This document shows, one piece after another, positions 54,071 to 64,000 of a DNA stretch of 64,000 nucleotides. The position numbers were made by a program, and so were the translations under genes. The stretch is from Schizophyllum amplum. Lineage: Eukaryota; Basidiomycota; Agaricomycetes; Agaricales; Schizophyllaceae. The DNA lies in the NCBI GenBank assembly GCA_007026445.1, contig VDMD01000018.1, positions 493,240-557,239 on the forward strand. Direction: 5' to 3'. Under the pieces are notes generated by a model, which saw only the letters and a list, made by a program, of their open reading frames with translations, did no database searches and was not told the DNA's origin. Position 1 is the first letter of the stretch; every line of letters begins with the position of its first letter.

Positions 54071-54368
54071 GATGAGTGCGACGAAGACCACACCACAACG
54101 ATGCGTACTTAATCTGGTCCACAAAAGCCGGTAGTGTGTGGCAGTAAGTAAGACCCACATACAGCAGTCTTGAGTCAATGGTTGCAATGCCAGACAGCCG
54201 ACGTATTTTCATGCAAACGTGGGGGATGCGGACAAGTTGCGGACATGGGTCGGAAGACCGGATCGAAACAACGCCACAAAGTCAGCCGGTTCATCACGTG
54301 TGGCGTGACGCCCTGACCGTGAAATCCCGAGCCTCTTGTTGGCCGCAGACGAATTTTCCTCAGCTTCA

Positions 54369-55926
54369 ATGCTTTCCAGGACACTACTCGGCCGTCGCCT
54401 CGTCGGCGCTGCGCGCTTCACGGTGAGCGAGCCCGCCGCCGTGTAGGACATCGCTGACGCCCCTCGCAGCGGCCTTCGCGCCTGTATGCGACAACCACCA
54501 AGTTGCCGGCCTCCCTGACGGAGGTCACCACCCTCTCGAATGGTCTGACGGTCGCGACCGAGTCGCAGTCCCATGCGCAGACGGCGACGGTCGGGATGTG
54601 GATTGACGCCGGCTCGCGCGCGGAGACCGAGGCGAACAACGGCACGGCACACTTCCTCGAGCATCTCGCCTTTAAGGGCACGAACCGCCGCACGCAGCAG
54701 GCGCTCGAGCTCGAGGTCGAGAACCTCGGCGCGCACCTCAATGCGTACACCTCCCGCGAGCAGACCGTGTACTACGCGAAGAGCTTCCGCAAGGATGTCC
54801 CGGTCGCGGTCGACATCATCTCCGACATCCTCCAAAACTCGAAGCTCGAGGGCTCGCATTGAGCGCGAGCGCGACGTCATTATTCGGGAGCAGCAGGAGG
54901 TCGACAAGCAGATGGAGGAGGTTGTGTTCGACCACTTGCACTCGGTTGCGTTCCAGGGTGCGTCCCACGAGTTTTGCCTTCATCTTCCGTCTGACGCCCG
55001 TTTGCAGGTCAGGCCCTCGGGCGCACCATTCTCGGACCGAAGAACAACATCCTCTCCTTGAAGCGCGACGACCTCTCTTCTTACATCCAGAAGAACTACA
55101 CGGCGGACCGTATGGTTCTCGTAGGCGCTGGTGGTGTTGACCACGGCGAGCTCGTTAAGCTGGCCGAGAAGCACTTCTCTTCCCTCCCAGTCTCCAGAAC
55201 CCCATCCCTCTCGGCCGCCTCGCGCACCAGAAGGCCGACTTCGTCGGCTCCGAGGTCCGCATCCGGGACGACACGATGGGCACGGCGAACATCGCCATCG
55301 CCGTCGAAGGTGTCGGCTGGTCCTCGCCTGACTACTTCCCGATGATGGTCATGCAGTCCATCCTCGGCAACTGGGACCGCTCACTTGGCGCCGCACCGCT
55401 GCTCTCCTCGCGCCTCTCGCACATCGTGTCCGCGAACAACCTCGCGAACTCGTTCATGTCCTTCTCGACATCCTACTCGGACACGGGCTCTGGGGCTGCT
55501 ACATGGTGTCCGAGAACCCGGAGAACCTGGACGACCTTGTGCACTTTACGCTCAAGGAGTGGACGCGCATGGCGATGGCGCCGACGGAGGTTGAGGTCGA
55601 GCGCGCAAAGAGCCAGCTTAAGGCGGTCTCTTGCTCGGTCTCGACGGGACGACGGCGGTCGCGGAGGACATTGGCCGCCAGCTCGTTACGAGCGGCCGCC
55701 GCATGACGCCGGAGCAGATTGAGAACGCCGTCAACGCGGTCACCGTCGAGGAGATCAAGCGCGTCGCACATAAGTACATCTGGGACCAGGACGTGAGTGC
55801 ATCCCCCATATATGCAGGGGTTGTGTCTGATTTCTCTCGTAGTTCGCAATGGCTGCGATTGGCAACATTGAGGGCTTGTTGGACTACAGCCGTATCCGTG
55901 CTGATATGTCGTCGATGCTGTACTAG
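54369..55926 (+). CDS. MAS1: Mitochondrial processing peptidase beta subunit, with apparent indels
   Basis: M16 metallopeptidase subunit that removes mitochondrial presequences. Exons: 54369-54422, 54470-54957, 55008-55792, 55843-55926. The N-terminus is a presequence ([18 protein letters not shown]). The zinc motif HFLEH at about residue 79 marks the catalytic beta subunit, followed by the helix region with [19 protein letters not shown]. The glycine-rich and C-terminal M16 parts follow ([48 protein letters not shown]). Conserved reading requires frame changes near 54855, 55197, 55490 and 55625. All four fit loss of one or two bases. MPP beta is essential, so I suspect assembly errors. It could instead be a decayed paralogue. 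Confidence 0.85.
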
Positions 55927-56270
55927 AGTGCGTCGTCTTGTAGCTAGATGTCGCGTCGGTTCTATAGGATACAAAATACCTCATCACTGGCATTGGCTGA
56001 GGAAGTTGTTTGGAAAGCCTGAGCAATTCGTGTGCACTTCGTGTGTAGCGTCACATCGAGAATGCCTGTTATCGACAGAGAGCATCTCTTTTGAAATGCG
56101 ACGGATGCGAGCACTATCATCTTGTTGACCTTGAATGAGGCTGGCATGAGCAGATACCATTCTCGCAGCATACCTACTCGAGTCTCGACGGACAGTCGAA
56201 CAAATCACAGTCACGTGTGACGCTGGACAACGACGGCGGTGCATTCCCACAGTGTGCAGCGCTTTTGATC

Positions 56271-57609
56271 ATGGACGGTGACCGTAAGTCGACGGTGTCC
56301 TCGTTCTACGGGCGTCCGCGGAGCTCGTTCGACGCCCTCAACCAGGATCTTCCCTCCCCTTCCGCCCAACCCCGTCAACGGGACGATGCGTCGTCGTTCT
56401 TTAACCCAAACGCACAGGGCGGGGAACGCAACTCGTATTTCTTCAACGGCACCGGCAACCAGGACTACCGCAACGAGCGCAGTCAGAACTACCGCGACGA
56501 GCCGCAGGGCCACGCGAACGCGGACCCCGACTTTGACATCTACGCCGATTTCAACAACGCTGGCCCGAAATACAGTCATGCCTTTGGCGTCCCGGACACC
56601 GGGTGCGTTGCCCTTCATTCCACATCGAGTTCCTTGCTCACCAGACTCCGCTAGCTACCGCCCAGTATCCACCACCCCCAAGATCATCGAGGACAGCGCG
56701 AGCTCGGCCGCGGGCCCCGTCGAGATGGTCACGGTGCCCGCGCTGGGCCCGGAGTGGGGCAAGGATGAGATGCGGAATATGACGAAGGCGGGGAAGCGCG
56801 AGCGCCGGAACGAGTCGCGGCACGACAAGTGGATTGCATGGAAGCGCGGCGAGCGGGGCATGTGCGGGAAGTGGTTCAATCGCAAGATGACGGCCTGGGT
56901 CAGCTTTGCGACGATCATCGTGTACGTTGTGCTGTCAGCTCTTCGAGGATGTATGGCTGAACTCGAACCTACAGTATCGCGCTTGTTCTGGCGTTCACTA
57001 TCCCACGCGTCCCCAGCGTTTCGTTTGACTCGAACAAGCAGTACCTCGTGAACGTGACGGACGGCGACCTTGCAGACATCGACCCGCAGTTCAGTAGACT
57101 GCCAGCCAACTTCTCATTCGCAGCGATGGCGAATCTGCAGCTGAACACACAGGATAACTACCTGCCGCTCAAGTTCTCGCATCTGTATGGGAAGGTGTAC
57201 GACTCGGAGACCGACGAGATGGTCGCGGAGGGTGACACGGGCGCAATGACACTCCCCGCGAAGGCGTACCCGGACGTGCAGCTGCCGCTGAACTTCACTT
57301 ATTCGGCGTCGAACGATAGCGACGCGACATGTGCGTGTTAACCATGCCCGCGGCTTGACTCTACTAACAGGGCATGCAGGGCTGAACTTTTACGATAGCT
57401 GCAAGAACAAGATTGCGTCGGTTGATGGTGTTAGGCCAGGTAAGCCTGCTGTACATTTGCCGTTGCGACAGCAACTGACATTCCTCGAAGCGCTCAAGTT
57501 CAAGATTGTTCTGGACATGCATATCATCGGGCTCCCTTCGACTTACCATGGCTCCGTCTCTACCAAGGACGCGGAATGCCCCTTCGAGCTTGCGCAAAAC
57601 GCTGCTTAA
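56271..57609 (+). CDS. Single-pass membrane protein, probable LEA-2-type domain
   Basis: Five exons in phase: 56271-56602, 56655-56921, 56975-57330, 57371-57439, 57491-57609. The N-terminal 180 residues are hydrophilic and cytosolic in style (DYRNERSQNYRDE, basic KAGKRERRNESRHDKW). One transmembrane helix follows (WVSFATIIVIALVLAFTI). The extracytosolic part begins with IPRVPSVSF and contains NFSFAAMANLQLNTQDNYLP and KFKIVLDMHIIGL, which resemble the late-embryogenesis-abundant type 2 fold found in fungal type II membrane proteins. Five potential N-glycosylation sites support a lumenal side. Function is unknown. The ATG at 56271 is chosen because it opens with a good coding segment. Confidence 0.72.
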
Positions 57610-58004
57610 GCGTGTAGTTTTCAAGACGTGCAATCGGAGGTTCCACATTGCATAACGCGAGAAACTTGGGATTCCCGCATCACTTGCTCGAGCCACTGTT
57701 TCAGTTGCACATCCGTCGTTTCTTGGACATCGTAGACATTCGCTCGTTACCCCAGTACATAACCCTACCATAACAGTTTGTGCTTCGGCCGTGGACAGAC
57801 TGGAATCCGGTATAATGCATTACACTTCTTTGGGACACTGCCAGATTTCGTCTTCTTTATATCTATCGCGCATTGTACTGTACCAGTAGCCAGCAACATA
57901 TATGCATTCCTCCATGCCTCACGCAGATGATGGATTGTTGTGAGGAAGGCAATAATGTTTGCCACAAAAGCCGCGTCTCTGTGTCTGACTTGCCTCTTAC
58001 GTCC

Positions 58005-59576
58005 ATGGATCACCGCGCTCCCTCCACGCTCGCCAGCACATCCTCGAGAGAAAACATACGGAGACGAGCGAGCGCCGCCCATTCTCATCCTAACGCACAA
58101 GACACGCTATCACGCCGTTCGACGGTCTCACTCGTCCACAAGAATGCCACATGTGCTCCGGCAACGCCCCAGCTCCCATCCTTTGTCTGCGCGCCCTCGT
58201 CCGTCGCTTCGTCGGGGAAGACTGACTCGTCCGGGCACTACTCCAATCCTCCGCCAGGGCTCGGCCCCTACTACGAGCAAGAGCTGGAAGAGGACGTTCC
58301 TTTGACACCGCGCCTTCCGCCGGTCCCGCCGCGCCACAATCGACACGAGAATCCATCCCTTTGCCGCCTTCCTACGCCCGAATACCGCCCCCAACCCTCC
58401 AACGCGCTGTCTGCCCTCGCTCGCCGCTTCAGCTTCATCACCTTCCGCTCCGTCGCGCCACAAGCCAACTCATTCTTCTCGCTCTCGCCAGCCACCAGCG
58501 CACATAGCCTATCTCGCAACTCCTCGCGCCGCTCTCACAAGTCTGGTACCCGGCTTAAGAGCAGCTACTCCAGCGACGGACGCTCGCATGAGACGGTGGC
58601 CCTTCTTCCCTCCCTCGCCACCACCGACAGGTTCACGCAGAAGTTCCCCCGACCTCGGCCGTTCCAGACCGGGCGAGGCTTAACGCTAGCTCAGGTGGCG
58701 GAGGACGGCCGCGGGCTCGGCATGGAGGGCGTGAACAAGTGGACGCGCTCGAAATGGGCGCTCATCCTCTCTGTCTTGACTGTCTTCGTCTACGGCACCG
58801 CTGGCCTCGTCTGCGCTATCATGATCTGGTTCAAGAGTGCGTCTGCTGTTATATGCTTCACCCGTACGTGCTGACACCTACCGACAGCCTGGGACCACGC
58901 CGATGTCATGTACGTTGCCGATAACGACGTGCTCATCCTCATCACGCTCGCCGCCCTCATCCTGCTCTTCACCGCGCTCATCGGGATGACTGGGACTCTT
59001 CTCAACTCGCGCCCGCTACTTGCCGTCTATGCATTGCTCCTCTGGCCTGCTCTGATCGCTCTCGCCGCCGTCGGCTACACTAGCTACAAGCGCGCCACGT
59101 ACGCGCTGGACCGCAAGCTCAGCCTCGCCTGGAGCCAGTACTACACTCCGCTCGGTCGGCTGCTCATCCAGAATGCCCTGCACTGTTGTGGCTTCTACAA
59201 TCCACTACACGAGTCGACGCCGAGCGCGCGTTGCTTTCCGCGCACGCCATTCCCGGGCTGCAAGGGAGGCCTCGTCTCCTTCGAGCGCTCGAATCTAGGC
59301 GCGATCTGGAGTGCGGCATTCTCGGTCGCAGCGCTGCACCTGATCAACATCGTCGTCGCGCTGCTCTGCGCGAACCACATAACGGACCGCTTCGGCAAGG
59401 GCATTATGCCCAAGCAGTACAGGCTCAGCGACGTGGACGTGAAGGCGAACGCGGAGAAGATCTTGGCCACCATGACAGGCATGGACGGGGTGGCACGGCC
59501 TACAAACTCTAGGGCCTCGTCCAGCAAGGCGTTCCGCCAAGACCGGGAGGAGTGTGAGCCCCTGTTATCGACCTAA
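58005..59576 (+). CDS. Tetraspanin (basidiomycete Tsp2/Tsp3-like)
   Basis: Two exons: 58005-58836 and 58888-59576. A long Ser/Pro-rich cytosolic N-terminus of about 250 residues, typical of the basidiomycete-specific tetraspanins, precedes four transmembrane helices: ILSVLTVFVYGTAGLVCAI, VLILITLAALILLFTALIGM, AVYALLLWPALIALAAVGY, and the last near IWSAAFSVAALHLINIVVAL. The large loop carries the tetraspanin signature CCG in ALHCCGFYNP and further Cys residues (SARCFPRTPFPGCKGG). The tail has an acidic end. It should act in membrane organisation at the plasma membrane or vesicles. Upstream in-frame ATGs exist (57873, 57927) but 58005 gives the cleaner N-terminus. Confidence 0.85.
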
Positions 59577-59981
59577 TTTATACACGCAGACTATTCATGA
59601 CCTCCAGCTGTATTCATGTATCTCGTCCTTCCCTGTGTATTCACGGTATGCTTTCAACGATTGTCGAGTGCACGGACGTTCCCGAAAAGCATCGGCATTA
59701 GGCGGCGTTCGTGAGTGCGCCCTTGATTTTTTTTCTCCCGCGGCCCGCCTCCCACCGTTGTCGGGACTCGCTGGTGGCGTGCGCGCTAGCGCTCTTCGGA
59801 GTTTGGCCGGCGCCCACCCATCACTCTGCGCGCTCGTCCAGGGTATTAGCGCCGCGTGATGGGGCTCGGCTTGCTCTCACCCTCTACCTGAGCACCCTTT
59901 CTCGTCCTCTTTTGTTCCTTTCTCCGACGCGCCTTGCCTGCCGCTCTCTCGCCCGCCACGCCTGCTGCTGTTACGCCCGTT

Positions 59982-60477
59982 ATGACTGTCCTCCACGTCT
60001 TCAAGTTCACGCTCCGCGGCGACACGCCCCAGTCAGAGGCAGACCGCGTCTGCAGCGGCTTCCTTGAGATGCAGGCAAAGTGCAAGAAGGCGAACGGCAG
60101 GCCGTATATTTTGTCTATGAAAGGGGGCAGGCAATACCCCGAGGCGGGATCGAAGACGCCGTCGCTGCAGGTGCGTCTCTTGTCGCGCAGTACACTTCGT
60201 GTTCGCTGATCATCTCCCTAGTACGTCTTTGTTTGCGAGTTCCAAGTACGTGGGCAAGGGGCGTCGTATGTAGCGCAATGCTCACCAGGACTGTTAGACC
60301 GAGCAAGACCTGTCGTTCTTCATGAAGGAGGATCCCGTTCACCGCGCCTACGCTGTACGTCCCTCTGAATCGCCCGCCGCAATCTGTCCTCCTCACGCCG
60401 ATCTCCCATTCCAGGGCCTCCTCAAGCCGCACGCCGTCGATATTCAGGGGATGGACTTTGGCGTTGGCAAGTTTTGA
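59982..60477 (+). CDS. Dabb (stress-responsive A/B barrel) protein
   Basis: Four exons: 59982-60170, 60222-60245, 60298-60354, 60415-60477, in phase. The protein starts MTVLHVFKFTLRGD, has PYILSMKGGRQYPE, then YVFVCEF, TEQDLSFFMKEDPVHRAYA and a C-terminal strand GMDFGVGKF. Its order of segments equals that of the gene at 52525-53016, so the two are paralogues 7 kb apart. Members form dimeric alpha/beta barrels; enzymatic roles vary and cannot be predicted here. Confidence 0.8.
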
Positions 60478-61109
60478 GTGTTGTTCTTGTACGAATCATC
60501 CTTTGCTTGGGCTGCCGGCGTCGCATTTATATCATCATGGTCAGCACATACTTAGTGTACACTTCACGGACTCGAATTGCTGGCCTCTGTACATCTGCTG
60601 TGCCACATATGTAAATGGGCCAATAAAATGGCTGCTATCCTATCGGAGAACACGCTTGAAGGTGAGGACTTACGCAGAGCTTGCGTGGCGCGTCGCCGAC
60701 GCTTCGAATGGGGTGAAGTCCTGTGAAGTCTCACATGGAAGGGGCAGCCAGCGCCCGCAACAGTGACGTTGAGTGCCACTTGAGTGCCTCGACGCGCCCG
60801 TACCTTCGAGCGTCAACCCAAAACCTAAAAATCACGCTAAAAATCTTCGGTAGCTTCAGGCGCTTGATGACTTCGTTCAGAGTAAGACCTTCTACCTATC
60901 GTATGAACACAAGAACAGCTGAGTACTAGGAGTTCCGTAGCAGGGAAGACGTTGTGATGATGCGGTGCGCGGAGATGATAAGTAACGAGTGAGATGTGAG
61001 TGCGATTACGATACCGGACGCGATAGCTCTCGAAAGCAAGTGTATGTATGGTGTATGTACGGATGATGGAAAGAGTGTCTTAGTCCGTAGTTGATTGATT
61101 GTGGTGCCC
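60478..61109. other. Intergenic stretch (convergent 3' ends)
   Basis: It lies between the 3' ends of the second Dabb gene and the RING gene. No gene was seen. Confidence 0.5.
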
Positions 61110-64000
61110 TCACGCAGCAGCGGCGGTGGCGGCGGCGGCGGGCTGGCTGTTGGTGTCGACGCCCTGCAGAACTGTGTGAGCGGAGTCATCACCGAAACGG
61201 GGAGCTGCGCACCTTGCCGCGGCAGAAAGGGCAGTTGTTCTTCCCGGTCTCCATCCAGGTGTCTACGCAGTTCTTGTGGAACGCATGGCGGCAGCTCATG
61301 ACGCGAACCTCGTCCTCAGCCTCGTAAGAGTCCAAGCAATCAAGCACTACAAGGCAATCAGTAAAGCCAACTTTCATATGCTGAAGGGTACTCACGCGTT
61401 CAATGCAGCTGTCTCGAACAGCAGTAACCGCGGTGTCAACTTCAGGCTCTTTCTCGCCCTCCTTGGGCGTCCAGACAACGAGGTCCTTGCCTTCACTACC
61501 GTAAGCTCGCTCTCTCGATCTGCTCCTTTGAGACCGTGGCTGCACGCGAGCCCAATCCACCCATGGCCAGGCCGATGGCTCCAAGGTTGCCCAGGTTAGC
61601 GGAGATCCGCGAGCTCAAGCAGCGCATCGAAGGTCGGTGGTGGCGGAGACGTCAGCAGCGCATGCGTTGGCGGGTAGTAGGCTGGATGATAATGTCAGGA
61701 TGGACAGCGAAGGGTAAACATTGAAGGCTACACGCACCACCAATAACATACATGGCGAAAGTCCTGCTGCTTGGAGCCTCGGTCGGGCGAGCACCGTCAG
61801 TGTCGGTTTGAGCATCGCCAGCACCTTCGCCCGTCGTGCCGCGTGCACGCCTAATAGTGCGCCGAACGGCGTCGGCCGCACGAGAGCGCCAAGGTGCACG
61901 AGATGGGTCATCCGAGGGAGACTCAGCTGCGTCATCCTCTTCACGGTCCTCCTGCGCATCCAGCAAAGGCGTCCTCTCGTCGTCCCGAGCTTGCCTATCA
62001 GCGGAAGCAGGAGGTGCAGGCGGCGGTGCATTTTCACCGCCCAAACCGAAGATGTTCTCGATAGACTGTATGCCAACAATGATGACTGGGAAGACCACAT
62101 GCGCATCAGCGAGGGAAGGCAGCGGTGCAGTCCCGTTGGCCTGTGCAGAGGGAGTGCTGGAGGGCGCAACATTGGCGGGCGATATAGGCGTGTTGGCAGC
62201 GGGTCCTGAGGGCCCAGTGGTCGCGGTCGCGTTGACATTGATGTTGGCTGGGTTGACCGGGCTGACCACGACAGGCGCGAAACGATACATGCTCCACCAA
62301 TTAACACCGCCCTCCGGCGTCGACGTGCGTCCACCAGAGCTCCGCACACCACCTAGCGCACCTAACCGCTCGCGCTGGGGCCGAGTCTGGGGGATCGAAG
62401 GCAAGGCGCGGTTTTCGCACCGACACCGAGCGCCGCGCTTGCCGTGCTTGTCTAGCCCGCGCTGCGGCGGGCGTCAGGACCAGTGTCATTACCACCACCA
62501 AACAACCCGCCAATTCCAGCCAAGACATCCAGTAGCCGGTCGCGCTCCGACATGTTAGCCGCTGGTGAGGTCGCACCGGGTACAGGTGCGGCGTGCTGGG
62601 GGCGTTGTGCAGCTGCTTCCTCGACCGCCTCGAGCGCCGGCATGTCATCATCGTTGTCCCTCCTCGACCGACAAGGGAGATCGCGGTGCCGTATGTGCAA
62701 CAGGCTCCAGGCCGGGCATTTCCTCATCGTCTTCGGGCTCCTCGGGGGGCGGCGGCACACCACCACCAAGCGCAGTCCGAAGCTCGTTGCGAAGTTCGCG
62801 TAAGAAGCTCTCAAACGACGTCGGGGACAAGTTCGCGTCGTGGCCGTCGCCAAACAGATCTCGTCATCTTCGTCGGGGAAAGGAGCCCATAGGTCTTCGT
62901 CAATACCGTGGTGGTGGTGTTCAAATTCATCGTGCTCGTCAGCCAACGGTGACGCGCCATCCTGCGGTATGCCAACCGGGAGCGCAACGCGCGTGCAAGT
63001 TCAGCTAGGCCACCGCTTGAGGGCGGCGCTGGGTTTGCACCAGCGTTGGTCGACGGTCGTCTGATGATCGATGTCAGCGGCAGCGAAAGTTGAAAAATAT
63101 GATATTTACCCTGTAGGTGTCCCATTGCAGTCGAAAAGCTTCCCGCCTCTCGCGGCTTCGCTCACGACGATCATTATCCTCCGCACTCTCCATCTCACGC
63201 TGCCTTGCCAAACGCTGCTCCTCCTGCCTGTGCTGCTCACGACGCTGTGCAAGCTGTTCCAGGAGGTAGTCACGCCTGGGGGTTGCCGAGGCCGCCGGCA
63301 CTGCCTGTGACTGTGAAGACTCGCCTGCAGACCCTGACATAGCAGAAGTTGGTACATCTGAGGACGAAGATTCCGCAGGCTGCGCTGGAGTCGACGGTGC
63401 CACATTCGGTGAAGGTTGCACCTGCGATACCGCCTCCGGCTCCTCCGTCACTCTAGCCAGCTCGGCAGCAGCAGCTTGCGCCGGTGTCGCTGAAGAAGAC
63501 GCCGCCGACGTCGCTGTCGAAGGTGTGCCCTGCCTCCACCCGATCACCTCCTCGACTTCTTCGTCATCTGCCGTACTAGTACCCGAGCGCCACGCGCGTT
63601 CGCACTAGCCGGTGCGTCCTCTGCATCCTCTCGCCTCGCTGACCTGCGCGCGTTCGACGTCAGACCCAGCCGGTCATACGCCGACCGTGCGCGTTGCCCT
63701 GATATCGGCGACCGGCCGGCCGGCGAGGGCTGGGAGCGGACGGCGGTACAGGTGGTGTAAAAGACGGAGTCGGCGGCGTGAGCGTAGGAGTGGGCCGCGC
63801 GAGGGTAGGCACCGGCGCTGTCGAAGCAGGAATAGGTCTTGCCAGTGCAGAGCTCGCCGCGGTAGATGTGGACGCCATCGACGTAAGGGGAGGAGAAGCA
63901 GGGGGAAGAGATGGAGTGGTCGCCTCTGGGCTGGCAGGTACAGTTGATGGGGAGACAGCAGCCGGAGGACGTTGTAGAGGTTTGCTCTCGTATCGCGCGT
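61110..64000 (-). CDS. RING-H2 protein, 5' part beyond the window
   Basis: Minus-strand gene, open at the right edge; the start codon is not in the window. The 3' exons are 61681-61396, 61346-61213 and 61163-61110. The N-terminal part is Pro/Thr/Ser-rich, then a Glu/Arg-rich helix (QRREQHRQEEQRLARQRE). The middle has a hydrophobic stretch (DAHVVFPVIIVGIQSI) and MYVIGAYYPPTHALL. The RING-H2 finger lies near the C-terminus (VRVMSCRHAFHKNCVDTW, KNNCPFCRGK), and the tail is GVDTNSQP plus Ala. The first Cys pair (CLI-CLD) is read only if one T is restored near 61337. More frame changes occur at about 62400-62850. It is probably a membrane-associated E3 ubiquitin ligase. Confidence 0.75.

Noticed and set aside
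54369..55926. MPP beta as a plain pseudogene
   Set aside because: Splice sites, the HxxEH motif and the C-terminus are intact, and all breaks are one- or two-base losses, as in other conserved genes here; error is more likely, though not proven.

Overview
The window looks like nuclear DNA of a filamentous basidiomycete, probably an agaricomycete. It is GC-rich, its genes carry many 45-60 bp GT-AG introns, and it holds a basidiomycete-type tetraspanin, a DUF6534-type seven-TM protein and a P450. The retroelements are Ty3 chromovirus and Ty1/copia types. No rRNA, tRNA or CRISPR array was seen.

Region 1 (1-35.4 kb) is a nested transposon cluster with no recognisable host gene. It contains: (i) GC-rich, apparently non-coding elements with long terminal inverted repeats (357-3880 and 21799-25013) plus two one-ended relatives (about 3890-14010 and 14923-17480), all sharing an A/T palindrome followed by a GCGCTTTT-type block; (ii) a complete Ty3/gypsy chromovirus (5330-13852) with two 709-bp LTRs, a self-priming PBS, gag, pol with chromodomain, and an antisense ORF encoding a Zn2Cys6 zinc cluster; (iii) a family of gag-only Ty1/copia-like elements with 141-bp LTRs (complete 15377-16940, interrupted 17548-20471, solo LTR 14493-14633); (iv) a truncated copia element on the minus strand (21212-27769) split by the 3.2-kb TIR element; (v) a copia element (28617-35394) with a TA-flanked MITE in its 3' LTR; (vi) several MITEs. 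Target-site duplications can be read for most insertions, so the order of nesting can be reconstructed.

Region 2 (35.5-64 kb) is gene-bearing. In order: an RRP6-type nuclear exosome exonuclease (minus) and a NIF3-like protein (plus) diverge from a 45-bp gap; then a 3.2-kb minisatellite-rich stretch; a DUF6534-like membrane protein (minus); a cytochrome P450 (plus); a Dabb (stress-responsive A/B barrel) protein (minus); a small unknown spliced gene (minus); mitochondrial processing peptidase beta (plus); a probable LEA-2-type membrane protein (plus); a tetraspanin (plus); a second Dabb protein (plus); and a RING-H2 protein running off the right edge (minus). RRP6 and NIF3 have introns swollen with simple repeats.

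Several conserved genes (MPP beta, the RING protein, the first Dabb gene) are broken by losses of one or two bases at otherwise conserved positions. This pattern fits consensus errors in the assembly better than true pseudogenes. Exon boundaries were deduced by eye from splice sites, phase and protein continuity.
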